From positions 1-16,486 of the forward strand of contig JAJBTD010000228.1 of the NCBI GenBank assembly GCA_020861055.1: a DNA stretch of 16,486 bases. The letters are read 5' to 3'. This document shows, in pieces, positions 1 through 7,264 of this stretch; position 1 is the first letter of the stretch, and each line of letters begins with the position of its first letter. The translations under genes and the position numbers were made by a program. A model generated the notes under the pieces. That model saw only the letters and a program-made list of their open reading frames with translations, made no database searches and was not told the DNA's origin. The stretch comes from Clostridiales bacterium (lineage in GTDB: Bacteria; Bacillota; Clostridia; Oscillospirales; Oscillospiraceae).

Positions 1-24
1 AATTCATTCTTAAACAATTGACAC

Positions 25-62
25 AAAACGGGCGCAGAGGGTTTCCAATCCCCTGCGCCCGT
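25..62 (-). terminator. Rho-independent terminator of cysE-cysS
   Basis: Ten bases at 28-37 pair perfectly with 53-62. On the minus strand the hairpin is GC-rich and is followed by a short T run (TTTTGTG). It begins about 10 bases after the cysS stop codon, so it most likely ends the cysE-cysS transcript. Bases 1-24 hold nothing I can assign. Confidence 0.8.
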
Positions 63-71
63 CGCTCTTTG

Positions 72-1481
72 TCACTCTTTTTTCCACTGGACGCCCTGTT
101 TGGTGTCCTTCAGGGTGATCCCCATCCGTTTCAGCTCGTCCCGGATCCGGTCTGCCTCCGCCCAGTTCTTGGCCGCCCTGGCCTCCTGGCGCTGGGCGAT
201 GAGGGCCTCCACCTGCTCGTCCAGGCTCTTCTCCTCCTCACGGGCGTAGAGCAGGCCCAGCACGTCGGTAAACTCCCCTATCAGCTTCAGCAGGGCGGCT
301 GCTCCCGCCTTTGTGGGCTTCTGCTCCGGGGCCACCGCCCGGTTTGCCGCCCGGACTAGTTCAAAGAGGACGGAGACGGCGTCGGCGGTGTTGAAGTCGT
401 CGTCCATGGCCGCGTCGAACCGTTCCCGATAGGTCCCCGCCTCGTCCAGCACCGCCTGCTCCGCCTCGTTGGGGCCGCCCTCTCCGCCGTTTTCCGCCAG
501 GAAGGCCAGGTTGTCTCTGGCGGAGTACAGCCGTTCCAGTGCTGCTTGAGCCTGCTGGAGAGACTCTGCGGAGTAATTCAGAGGAGTGCGGTAGTGGGCG
601 GAGAGCATGAACAGACGGATGGGCTCATAGCCATAAGCCTGGGCCGCGTCCCGGACGGTGAAGAAGTTCCCCTGGGACTTGGACATCTTTTTGTTGTCGA
701 TGTTCAAGAAGCCGTTGTGCATCCAGTAGTGGACGAAGGGGGCGTCGTTGGCGGCCTCGGACTGGGCGATCTCGTTCTCGTGGTGGGGGAACTGGAGATC
801 CTCCCCGCCGCAGTGGATGTCGATGGTCTTGCCCAGATACTTCCGGTTCATGGCGGAGCACTCGATATGCCAGCCGGGACGGCCCTTGCCCCAGGGGGAG
901 TCCCAGGCGGGCTCGCCGGGCTTGGCCGCTTTCCACAGAGCGAAGTCCAGGGGGTTCTCCTTCTCGTCGTTCACGTCGATGCGCGCCCCGGACATCAGGT
1001 CCTCGATTGGCTGATGGGACAGCTTGCCGTAGCCCTTGAATTTCAGAGTGCGGTAATACACGTCCCCGCTGGGCACCGGGTAGGCGTAGCCCTTGTCCAC
1101 CAGGGTCTGCACCAGGTCGATGATCTCGTCCATGGTCTCGGTGGCTCTGGGGTGGATGGTGGCGGGGCGGACCCCAAGGCCCTGGGCGTCGGTGAAGTAT
1201 TCCTGAATGTACTTCTCCGCCACCTCCTGGCTGGAGATGCCCTCCTCGTTGGCCCGTTTGATGATCTTATCGTCCACATCGGTAAAGTTCTGGACGAAGG
1301 TCACCTCATAGCCCCGGTACTCCAGGTAGCGCCGGAGCACGTCAAAGAGGATGATGGGCCGGGCGTTTCCCACATGGATGAGGTTGTAGACGGTGGGGCC
1401 GCAGGCGTACATCCGTACCTTGCCCTCCTCGATGGGGACAAATTCCTCCTTGCGGCGGGTCATAGAGTTGAAAATTTCCAT
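72..1481 (-). CDS. cysS: Cysteinyl-tRNA synthetase
   Basis: This class I aminoacyl-tRNA synthetase attaches cysteine to tRNA-Cys in the cytoplasm. The 469-residue length is normal for the family. The HIGH-type motif is in VYNLIHVGNARP (residues 31-42) and the KMSKS loop is at 265-269. The expected zinc ligands are present: Cys27, Cys208 and the His/Glu cluster in the FPHHENE segment near 231-237. The C-terminal part has the usual helical DALR-type anticodon region. The ATG overlaps the cysE stop by one base (TAATG), with AGGAGG seven bases upstream, so translation is probably coupled to cysE. A T-box leader lies upstream of the pair, so expression should rise when tRNA-Cys is uncharged. Nothing is missing or broken. 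Confidence 0.97.
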   Translation of the reverse strand: MEIFNSMTRRKEEFVPIEEGKVRMYACGPTVYNLIHVGNARPIILFDVLRRYLEYRGYEVTFVQNFTDVDDKIIKRANEEGISSQEVAEKYIQEYFTDAQGLGVRPATIHPRATETMDEIIDLVQTLVDKGYAYPVPSGDVYYRTLKFKGYGKLSHQPIEDLMSGARIDVNDEKENPLDFALWKAAKPGEPAWDSPWGKGRPGWHIECSAMNRKYLGKTIDIHCGGEDLQFPHHENEIAQSEAANDAPFVHYWMHNGFLNIDNKKMSKSQGNFFTVRDAAQAYGYEPIRLFMLSAHYRTPLNYSAESLQQAQAALERLYSARDNLAFLAENGGEGGPNEAEQAVLDEAGTYRERFDAAMDDDFNTADAVSVLFELVRAANRAVAPEQKPTKAGAAALLKLIGEFTDVLGLLYAREEEKSLDEQVEALIAQRQEARAAKNWAEADRIRDELKRMGITLKDTKQGVQWKKE

Positions 1482-2167
1482 TACTGTTCCTCCTGTTCCG
1501 CTTCCTGCTTCTGCTGATTGCGTAAATACTGTTCATCCAGCTGCTGCTCCAGGAACTCCACCCGGGAGAGCAGGGATTTCATGGTCTCGGCCACGGGGTC
1601 GGTGACGTGGATCTGGTCCACGTTGCTGGCGTAGGCCACCCGCTGGCCGGAGATCTTCACCACATGGGCGGGGACGCCCACGGCGGTGGCGTCCGGAGGG
1701 ACTTCCTGCAGGACCACCGCGTTGGCGGCGATGCGGGCCCCGTCCCCCACCTTAAAGGGCCCCAGAACCTTGGCTCCGCTGCCGATGAGCACATTGTTGC
1801 CGATGGTGGGATGGCGCTTCCCCTGGTCCTTGCCGGTGCCGCCCAGGGTCACTCCCTGGTAGAGCAGCACGTCGTCCCCCAACTCCGCCGTCTCGCCAAT
1901 GACGATGCCCATGCCGTGGTCGATGACCAGGCGGCGGCCGATGGTGGCGCCCGGGTGGATCTCGATGCCCGTCCAGAACCTGGCCCACTGGGAGATACAT
2001 CGGGCCAGGAACCGCAGACCGTGGACGTGGAGAAAATGGGCCAGGCGGTAATAGATGGTGGCCAGGACGCCGGGATAGAGCAGGAAGATCTCCAGCTTGC
2101 TCCGGGCGGCGGGGTCTCTGGCCTGGTAGGCCCCAAGCAGCTCGCTCAACCTTTGAAATAATTTCAT
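1481..2167 (-). CDS. cysE: Serine O-acetyltransferase
   Basis: The enzyme transfers acetyl from acetyl-CoA to L-serine, giving O-acetylserine, the first committed step of cysteine synthesis. At 228 residues it is the short type seen in Firmicutes. After a helical N-terminus (about 1-65) comes a left-handed beta-helix of hexapeptide repeats (about 68-170). Signature segments are HPGATIGRRLVIDHG, GETAELG, YQGVTLGGTGK and GVPAHVV. The likely catalytic histidines are His84 (in DHGMG) and His119 (in KRHPTIG). The C-terminal tail (about 195-228) is rich in Glu and Gln and probably helical. The ATG has GGAG nine bases upstream. It lies directly behind a T-box leader and overlaps cysS, an arrangement known from other Firmicutes (cysES of Bacillus). 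Confidence 0.96.
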   Translation of the reverse strand: MKLFQRLSELLGAYQARDPAARSKLEIFLLYPGVLATIYYRLAHFLHVHGLRFLARCISQWARFWTGIEIHPGATIGRRLVIDHGMGIVIGETAELGDDVLLYQGVTLGGTGKDQGKRHPTIGNNVLIGSGAKVLGPFKVGDGARIAANAVVLQEVPPDATAVGVPAHVVKISGQRVAYASNVDQIHVTDPVAETMKSLLSRVEFLEQQLDEQYLRNQQKQEAEQEEQ

Positions 2168-2432
2168 CTATATTCGCTCCATTTTTAACTGATATGCCAT
2201 CAAATCGGATACAAAAACGCCTCCTGCCCATTTGGGCAAGAGGCGATGTCAAACCGCGGTTCCACTCTCGTTTATCACTCGATGACCGGTAACGGCGGTC
2301 TCCGGAGGCATTACCCTCCCGCTCCGGGGCGCACATTCACACAGATGACCAGAGACAGGCTCCCATCCGCTGACCCGTCCTCGCTGGCTGGCAATTCTGC
2401 GCTACTCTTCCCCTTCTCTGCGGCTGATCACT
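2168..2432 (-). promoter_or_regulatory. Cysteine T-box leader of cysE-cysS
   Basis: The T-box signature GAGTGGAACCGCGG lies within 2254-2270 on the minus strand and is followed by a terminator hairpin at 2218-2245. At the start of the leader, GGGG-AAGAGTA-GCGCAGA can pair with TCTGTGT-GAATGTGCG-CCCC to form the base of Stem I, with AAGAGTA facing GAATGTGCG as the specifier loop. The triplet after GAA is TGT (2333-2335) and TGC overlaps it (2331-2333). Both are cysteine codons, matching the downstream genes. In the known mechanism, uncharged tRNA-Cys pairs with the specifier and the T-box and favours the antiterminator over the terminator. I did not fold the whole leader. Apart from the 5' flank of the promoter, this leader accounts for the gene-free stretch between cysE and pgsA. 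Confidence 0.92.
2213..2245 (-). terminator. T-box-controlled terminator hairpin
   Basis: CGCCTC pairs with GAGGCG and TGCCC with GGGCA, with one mismatch between the two helices and a 4-base loop region. A TTTTT run follows on the minus strand. The hairpin lies just downstream of the T-box motif and about 45 bases before the cysE start, as expected for transcription attenuation. Confidence 0.9.
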
Positions 2433-2438
2433 TTCATT

Positions 2439-2467
2439 ATATTATCATCTCTCCCCATCGGTGTCAA
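2439..2467 (-). promoter_or_regulatory. Promoter of the cysE-cysS T-box transcript
   Basis: A perfect -35 box TTGACA (2462-2467) is followed after 17 bases by TAATAT (2439-2444). A perfect TATAAT overlaps it at 2436-2441, but with 20-base spacing. The position fits a start site near 2432, just before Stem I of the T-box. The pgsA stop lies about 50 bases upstream, with no convincing terminator between. Confidence 0.8.
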
Positions 2468-2520
2468 TCCATCGCGGGGAAATTTTGCCGTTCTCCGCTC
2501 TCGCCATACCTGAGGCCCGG

Positions 2521-3048
2521 TCACTTTCCGGGGTTTAGTACGTCCCGGTTCTTCCGGAAATACTCCACTCCAGAGTAGACAGTGGTTACCAGGATGATGG
2601 CGTTCACCGCCGCGTCCAGCACCGGCCACTGGCGGAAGGCCAGCATCAGGCAGATGCCCACCATGGTACAGGCGGTCTTGACCTTCCCTGACCAGGCGGC
2701 GGCGATGACCCGTCCGTTGTCCACCGCCACCAGCCGGAGGGCAGAGACGGCGAACTCCCTTGCGATGACGCACAGCAGCACCCATGCGGGCATCCGCCCC
2801 TGCTCCACGAAAATGAGCATGGCGGCGGTCACCAGCAGCTTATCCGCGATGGGGTCCAGGAACTTGCCGAAGTCGGTGACCTGGTTATAATTTCGGGCGA
2901 TGTAGCCGTCCACAAAGTCGCTGAGGCTGGCGACGATGAACACGCCCAGGGCCACCCACTGGGCGGCGGGGGCCTCCAGATAGCAGACGATGACAAAGAC
3001 AGGGATGAGAACCACCCGAAAGAGAGTGATCTTGTTGGCGGTATTCAT
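2521..3048 (-). CDS. pgsA: Phosphatidylglycerophosphate synthase (CDP-alcohol phosphatidyltransferase)
   Basis: This integral membrane enzyme transfers phosphatidyl from CDP-diacylglycerol to glycerol-3-phosphate, the committed step towards phosphatidylglycerol and cardiolipin. The family signature D-x2-D-G-x2-A-R-x8-G-x3-D-x3-D is complete: Asp44, Asp47, Gly48, Ala51, Arg52, Gly61, Asp65 and Asp69. Several hydrophobic segments are visible (about 8-24, 31-43, 72-84, 88-105 and 145-165). I chose the ATG at 3048, giving 175 residues, because GGAGG lies seven bases before it. An in-frame ATG five codons upstream has no ribosome binding site and lies inside rimO. The chosen ATG overlaps the rimO stop as ATGA, so translation is probably coupled. 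Phosphatidylglycerophosphate synthase is the best assignment, but related head-group transferases share the same motif. Confidence 0.93.
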   Translation of the reverse strand: MNTANKITLFRVVLIPVFVIVCYLEAPAAQWVALGVFIVASLSDFVDGYIARNYNQVTDFGKFLDPIADKLLVTAAMLIFVEQGRMPAWVLLCVIAREFAVSALRLVAVDNGRVIAAAWSGKVKTACTMVGICLMLAFRQWPVLDAAVNAIILVTTVYSGVEYFRKNRDVLNPGK

Positions 3049-4385
3049 AACGTGTCCTCCCACTGGTCGATCTCTCCCAGCAGCTCTCCGTCCTCTGTGC
3101 CGGTGAGCAGCACCGGGACGAAGGTCCCCGCCGGAACCTCCCCTGCGGCGGTGAAGTACACCGTGCCGTCGATGCCCGGAGAGTCGGCATAGGTCCGTCC
3201 GGCCCAGCAGCCCATATTCTCGTCAAAGCCCTCGCAGAGGACCTCCACCACCTGGCCCAGATGGGCCTCGTTCCAGTCGTCCATGACTCGGCTCTGGAGG
3301 TCGGTGAGCAGCTCCACCCGTCGCTGGGCAGTCTCCGCCGGAATCTGGTCGGGCATAGTGGCAGCGGGCGTCCCCTCCTCCGGGGAGAACTGGAATACCC
3401 CCGCCCGCTCCAGCCGCTCCTCCCGGAGGAACCGGCACAGCTCGTCAAACTCCTCCTCGCTCTCTCCGGGGAGGCCGCAGATCAGACTGGTGCGGATGAC
3501 CACCCCCGGCAGACGGCGGCGAAGGGTGTGGAACAGCTCCGTGATCTGGGCCTTCGTCCCCCGGCGGCACATGGCGGTCAGGATACGGTCGCTGACGTGC
3601 TGAATGGGGATGTCCACATAGTTGACGATCTTTTTCTCCCTGGCCATGACGTCGATGAGCTCGTCGGTGATGGCGTCCGGGTAGAGATAGTGGAGCCGAA
3701 TCCAGTGGAAGTCCAGCTTGCACAGCTCGGTGAGCAGCTGGGGCAGCATATACCGCCCGTAGCGCTCCTTGCCGTAGCGGCTCACATCCTGGGCGATGAG
3801 AATCAGTTCCTGCACGCCCTCGTCCGCCAACACCCTGGCCTCGGCCAGAATGGACTCCATGGAGCGGCTGCGGTACTTCCCCCGGATACTGGGGATGGCG
3901 CAGAAGGCGCACCGGTTGGAGCAGCCCTCGGCGATTTTCAGGTACGCCGTCCAGGAGTTGGTAGAAATCATCCGGTCCCCGTCCTCAAAGGTATTGTTGA
4001 TGTCGCCGAAGTACTCCGGACGGCCCTCGCTCATGACCTCCTCCACGGCGGCCACGATGTCCGTATAGCTCCCGGTACCCAGAAGGCCGTCCACCTCAGG
4101 CAGCTCTTCCTTAATTTCCTCCCGATACCGCTGGGAGAGGCAGCCGGTGACCAGGATTTTTTTCAGCAGGCCCTGCTCCTTCAACGCCGCCATCTCCAGG
4201 ATGTTGGCGATGGCCTCCTCCTTGGCGGCGTCGATGAAGCCGCAGGTGTTGATGACGCAGAGGTCGGCTCCCTCCGGTTCGTCCACCACGAAGTGGCCCG
4301 CGTCCTGCACCAGGGCGGCCATCTGCTCGCAGTTGACCCGGTTTTTATCACAGCCCAGGCTGATAAAGGCGATGGAATAGCCCAA
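3045..4385 (-). CDS. rimO: Ribosomal protein uS12 methylthiotransferase RimO
   Basis: This radical-SAM enzyme adds a methylthio group to the conserved aspartate of ribosomal protein S12. Counted from the chosen start (446 residues), the N-terminal cluster-binding domain has Cys12 (SLGCDKNRVN), Cys48 (NTCGF) and Cys82 (TGCLS). The radical-SAM motif CSNRCAFC gives Cys155, Cys159 and Cys162. A TRAM-like RNA-binding domain lies at the C-terminus (after about 375). SLGCDKNRVN is typical of RimO rather than MiaB. The start appears to be TTG at 4385, eight bases after AAGGAG, giving a protein that begins MGYSIAFISLGC. The reading frame stays open upstream to 4463, but that extension runs through the promoter. 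A GTG three codons before the TTG is an alternative. pgsA follows with an ATGA overlap. Confidence 0.94.
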   Translation of the reverse strand: MGYSIAFISLGCDKNRVNCEQMAALVQDAGHFVVDEPEGADLCVINTCGFIDAAKEEAIANILEMAALKEQGLLKKILVTGCLSQRYREEIKEELPEVDGLLGTGSYTDIVAAVEEVMSEGRPEYFGDINNTFEDGDRMISTNSWTAYLKIAEGCSNRCAFCAIPSIRGKYRSRSMESILAEARVLADEGVQELILIAQDVSRYGKERYGRYMLPQLLTELCKLDFHWIRLHYLYPDAITDELIDVMAREKKIVNYVDIPIQHVSDRILTAMCRRGTKAQITELFHTLRRRLPGVVIRTSLICGLPGESEEEFDELCRFLREERLERAGVFQFSPEEGTPAATMPDQIPAETAQRRVELLTDLQSRVMDDWNEAHLGQVVEVLCEGFDENMGCWAGRTYADSPGIDGTVYFTAAGEVPAGTFVPVLLTGTEDGELLGEIDQWEDTL

Positions 4386-4409
4386 TGAAATCACTCCTTC
4401 ACTCCCGCC

Positions 4410-4438
4410 AGTATAGCAGATTTGGGAGCCGGGGTAAA
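4410..4438 (-). promoter_or_regulatory. Promoter of rimO-pgsA
   Basis: TTTACC (4433-4438) and TATACT (4410-4415) are separated by 17 bases. The -10 box is strong and the -35 box matches consensus at four of six bases. It lies about 25 bases upstream of the TTG start of rimO. An inverted repeat flanks the -35 box (see the separate repeat entry). Confidence 0.65.
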
Positions 4439-4453
4439 GCCTCAGCTCCCAAA
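4421..4453. repeat. 9-bp inverted repeat around the rimO -35 box
   Basis: TTTGGGAGC (4421-4429) and GCTCCCAAA (4445-4453) are perfect inverted copies separated by 15 bases. The -35 hexamer of the rimO promoter lies in the gap and one arm lies in the promoter spacer, a geometry typical of an operator. No T run follows on either strand, so it is not a standard terminator. It could also form a 3' stem-loop on recX read-through transcripts. The regulator is unknown. Confidence 0.6.
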
Positions 4454-4504
4454 GGTTGTCCAAATTTACCTTTTTTTCATAAATCTGAACAGGATATCTC
4501 CCTG

Positions 4505-5131
4505 TCAGTCCCAGCCGCCTTCTCCGGCCGGGCCGTTCCCCATCACGGTCCGAATGGCCTGCCAGGAGAAGCCCCGGCGGCGCAGGGCGTTGGCCTGGCG
4601 CTGGAAGCTGCGGGGGTCGGAGGCGTCCGCTGCGCGCCTGGAGGCCAGGTAATCCGCTGCGGCCTCCTCCTCCGGACGGGCCTCGGCCATGGCCTCCGCC
4701 CAGCAGTCCCGGGGAATTTTCCGGCGGTACAGCTCCTCCCGGAGCTTTTGGGGGCCGTAGCCTCTCCCGTCATAGTGGCGCACCACCGTCTTGGCATATT
4801 CCCCGTCGTTGAGGGCGCCCAGCTCCTCCAGCCAGTCGGCGGCCCGCTCCGCCTGGGGTCGGCCCTCTCCCTTGGCAACCAGCTTATCCACCAGTTCCGC
4901 CCTGGAGAGAGGCCTGGCCCCAATCATACGGGCCGCACGCTCCCGTGCGGAGGTGTCCTCGCTGCTGGCGATGAGCCGCCGAAGAGTCTCCCCCTCCAGC
5001 TCCAGGCCAGGGCGAAGGCCGAAGTCCAGCAGCTCCTGCTCCCCCACCTTGATGAGAGCGCCGCTGTCCAGGAAGACCAGAAATCTCCCTCTGACATGCT
5101 TGGACGGCTCTACCCGATCGACCTTCGGCAT
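4505..5131 (-). CDS. recX: Regulatory protein RecX
   Basis: RecX binds RecA filaments and modulates their activity. This 208-residue protein has the expected run of three-helix RecX repeats, for example RAARMIGARPLSRAELVDKL (about 66-85), LNDGEYAKTVVRHY (about 106-119) and GYGPQKLREELYRRKI (about 123-138), with a last repeat ending RRRGFSWQAIRTVM. The N-terminal 60 residues form the beta-rich extension seen in some Firmicute RecX proteins. The ATG shares one base with the recA stop (TGATG), so the two are co-translated, the classical recA-recX arrangement. An imperfect hairpin including the recX stop (about 4485-4508) is followed only by ATTTATG, so termination there is uncertain. Confidence 0.93.
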   Translation of the reverse strand: MPKVDRVEPSKHVRGRFLVFLDSGALIKVGEQELLDFGLRPGLELEGETLRRLIASSEDTSARERAARMIGARPLSRAELVDKLVAKGEGRPQAERAADWLEELGALNDGEYAKTVVRHYDGRGYGPQKLREELYRRKIPRDCWAEAMAEARPEEEAAADYLASRRAADASDPRSFQRQANALRRRGFSWQAIRTVMGNGPAGEGGWD

Positions 5132-6309
5132 CAGCCTTCAAAGTCCTCGGCGGAGATGTCCAGCTCGTCCACCGCCGGCTTCTGCTTGCCGGCGGACGGG
5201 GCGGCGGGGGCAGGCTCCGCCTTCGGCTCCTCGGCGGGGACCCGTCCGGCAGCCCGTGCGGCCACCATGGACTGACGGCTCATCAGCTTGTAGGCGTTGG
5301 CCCGAATCTGCTTTTCCAGCTCGGCGGCCACGTCGGGATGGTCGGTCATATACTGCTTGGCGGCGTCCCGGCCCTGGCCCAGACGGGTCTCCCCCATGGC
5401 GTACCAGGAGCCGGACTTCTCGATCAGGCCCAGCTGAGCGGCCAGGTCCACGATCTCGCCCTCCTTGGAGATGCCGGTGCCGTACATGATGTCGAACTCC
5501 GCCTCACGGAAGGGGGGCGCCACCTTGTTTTTCACGATCTTCGCCCTGGTGTGGTTGCCGATCAGGTCGTCCCCCACCTTCAGGGTCTGCACCCGGCGCA
5601 CCTCGATACGGACGGAGGAGTAGAATTTCAGCGCCCGTCCGCCGGTGGTGACCTCCGGGTTGCCGTAAATCACGCCCACCTTTTCCCGGAGCTGGTTGAT
5701 GAAGATACAGATACAGTTGGTCTTGCCGATGGAGCCGGTGAGCTTACGCAACGCCTGGCTCATGAGTCGGGCGTGGAGGCCCACATAGCTGTCTCCCATC
5801 TCCCCCTCGATCTCTGCGCGGGGCACCAGGGCGGCTACGGAGTCCACCACCACCACGTCGATGGCCCCGGAGCGCACCAGCTGGTCGGTGATCTCCAGGC
5901 CCTGCTCGCCGGTATCCGGCTGAGAGATGAGCATGGAATCGATGTCCACACCCAGCGCACGGGCGTAGGCGGGGTCCATGGCGTGCTCGGCGTCGATATA
6001 GGCCACCTCGCCGCCCAGCTTCTGGGCCTCAGCCACCACGTGCAGGGCCAGGGTGGTCTTTCCGGAGGATTCCGGGCCGTAGATCTCCACGATGCGGCCT
6101 CTGGGAAGGCCACCGATGCCCAGAGCCAGGTCCAGGCCCAGGGAGCCGGTGGGGATGCTCTCCACCTGAATCGAGGTGTTGTCTCCCATGCGCATGATGG
6201 AGCCCTTGCCATAGGTGCGCTCGATCTGAGCCACGGCGGTCTCCAGTGCCTTCTTCTTGTCGCTGGCGGGGGCTGCGGGGCGGATCGCCGGTTGCTTCTT
6301 TGTTGCCAT
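5131..6309 (-). CDS. recA: Recombinase RecA
   Basis: RecA is the ATP-dependent strand-exchange protein of homologous recombination and the co-protease that triggers LexA self-cleavage in the SOS response. The 392-residue product has Walker A GPESSGKT (78-85), the YIDAEHAMDP segment, the Walker B-type VVVVDSVAAL, the INQLREKVGV segment (loop L1 region) and the NPEVTTGGRALKFY segment (loop L2 region). The C-terminal 40 residues are rich in Ala, Pro and Glu and end in an acidic tail, as often seen. The start ATG is preceded by GAGAGGAAG. recA follows prmC after a 41-base gap in which I see no promoter, so its main promoter is probably the one with LexA boxes upstream of the DUF1385 gene. recX follows with a one-base overlap. 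Confidence 0.98.
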   Translation of the reverse strand: MATKKQPAIRPAAPASDKKKALETAVAQIERTYGKGSIMRMGDNTSIQVESIPTGSLGLDLALGIGGLPRGRIVEIYGPESSGKTTLALHVVAEAQKLGGEVAYIDAEHAMDPAYARALGVDIDSMLISQPDTGEQGLEITDQLVRSGAIDVVVVDSVAALVPRAEIEGEMGDSYVGLHARLMSQALRKLTGSIGKTNCICIFINQLREKVGVIYGNPEVTTGGRALKFYSSVRIEVRRVQTLKVGDDLIGNHTRAKIVKNKVAPPFREAEFDIMYGTGISKEGEIVDLAAQLGLIEKSGSWYAMGETRLGQGRDAAKQYMTDHPDVAAELEKQIRANAYKLMSRQSMVAARAAGRVPAEEPKAEPAPAAPSAGKQKPAVDELDISAEDFEG

Positions 6310-6350
6310 AGCTTATTTCTTCCTCTCTATGTGTTTGCCTGAATCTGATC

Positions 6351-7232
6351 TCATGAAATATCTGAAGAACCGGGCTGCCACTGGCCCTCTACCACCCGGA
6401 GAATCTCGTGGGTGTCCGGATAGCTGGTCACATTGACAAAGCCCTGCGCGGTGAGGATGTCCTCCACCTCTCCCGCCTGGCCGATGCCCACCTCGAAGAT
6501 GAGCCAGCCGTTCTCACGAAGGGCGCTTTTCCACTTCTGCGCGATGGCCCGGTAGAAATCCAGGCCGTCCGCTCCCCCGTCCAGGGCCAGATGAGGCTCA
6601 TAGTCCCGGACAGATTTGTCCAGGCCGTCAATGTCCCCGGAGGGGATATAGGGCGGGTTGGAAACGATGATGTCAAAATCCCAGAGCTGCCGGGGCGGCT
6701 CCGCCAGGGCGTCCACCGGAAAGCAGGTGACCCTGGACCGGAGCCCGCAGCGGCGGATATTCTGGTTGCAGACCCGGACGGCGTCCGGGGAGCAGTCCCC
6801 CAGTACCACCCGGCAGTTTTTGGCCCAGGCCGCCACCGCCAGGCCGATGCAGCCGGTCCCGGCGCAGAGATCCAGCACCCTGGCACGATCTCCCGCCTCT
6901 CTGGCCCGGCTGACCGCCTGTTCCGCCACCACCTCGGTATCCGTCCTGGGGATGAGCACGGTGTCGTCTACGTCCAGATCCAGGCCGCAGAAGCTCCACT
7001 CCCCCAGCAGATAAGCGGCTGGCTCCCCCTCCAGTCTGCGGCGGGCCAGCTCCCGTACCTCCGCCTCGGACGGGGCGGGCACATAGTAGCTCAGGCTCGC
7101 CCAGAACTGCGCGGTAGTCTTGTGCGTTGCGTGGCAGACCAGCTCCCTGGCCTCCAGGGAGGCGGCCTCGATGCCCGCCAGCCGGAAGGTCTGGCGCAAC
7201 TCCAGGTACAGGTTGTTATAGGTTATCGCCAT
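6351..7232 (-). CDS. prmC: Release factor glutamine N5-methyltransferase PrmC
   Basis: PrmC methylates the glutamine of the GGQ motif in peptide-chain release factors, using S-adenosylmethionine. The 293-residue product has the N-terminal helical substrate-binding domain (about 1-85), then VLIPRTDTEVV, the SAM-binding motif VLDLCAGTGCIGLAVA, and the catalytic NPPY in IIVSNPPYIPSGD. The following YEPHLALDGGADGLDFYR segment is also characteristic. The ATG is the first in-frame start after an in-frame TGA. Its best ribosome binding site (AAAGGAG) is 14 bases away, somewhat far. In many Firmicutes prmC follows prfA; here it lies between a DUF1385 gene and recA, with gaps of 32 and 41 bases, suggesting one transcript. 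Confidence 0.95.
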   Translation of the reverse strand: MAITYNNLYLELRQTFRLAGIEAASLEARELVCHATHKTTAQFWASLSYYVPAPSEAEVRELARRRLEGEPAAYLLGEWSFCGLDLDVDDTVLIPRTDTEVVAEQAVSRAREAGDRARVLDLCAGTGCIGLAVAAWAKNCRVVLGDCSPDAVRVCNQNIRRCGLRSRVTCFPVDALAEPPRQLWDFDIIVSNPPYIPSGDIDGLDKSVRDYEPHLALDGGADGLDFYRAIAQKWKSALRENGWLIFEVGIGQAGEVEDILTAQGFVNVTSYPDTHEILRVVEGQWQPGSSDIS

Positions 7233-7264
7233 AAAAGGCGTTCACACTCCTTTTAGCGGGGCAG

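Noticed and set aside
3261..4388. Open frame of 375 codons on the plus strand
   Set aside because: It is antisense to rimO, which carries complete radical-SAM motifs. Composition is typical of a mirror frame.
4485..4508. Possible recX terminator
   Set aside because: The hairpin CTGACAGG/CCTGTTCAG has a bulge and is followed by ATTTATG instead of a T run, so I did not list it as a terminator.
5338..6342. Open frame of 334 codons on the plus strand opposite recA
   Set aside because: recA is unmistakable on the minus strand; the plus-strand frame shows no motif and no convincing ribosome binding site.
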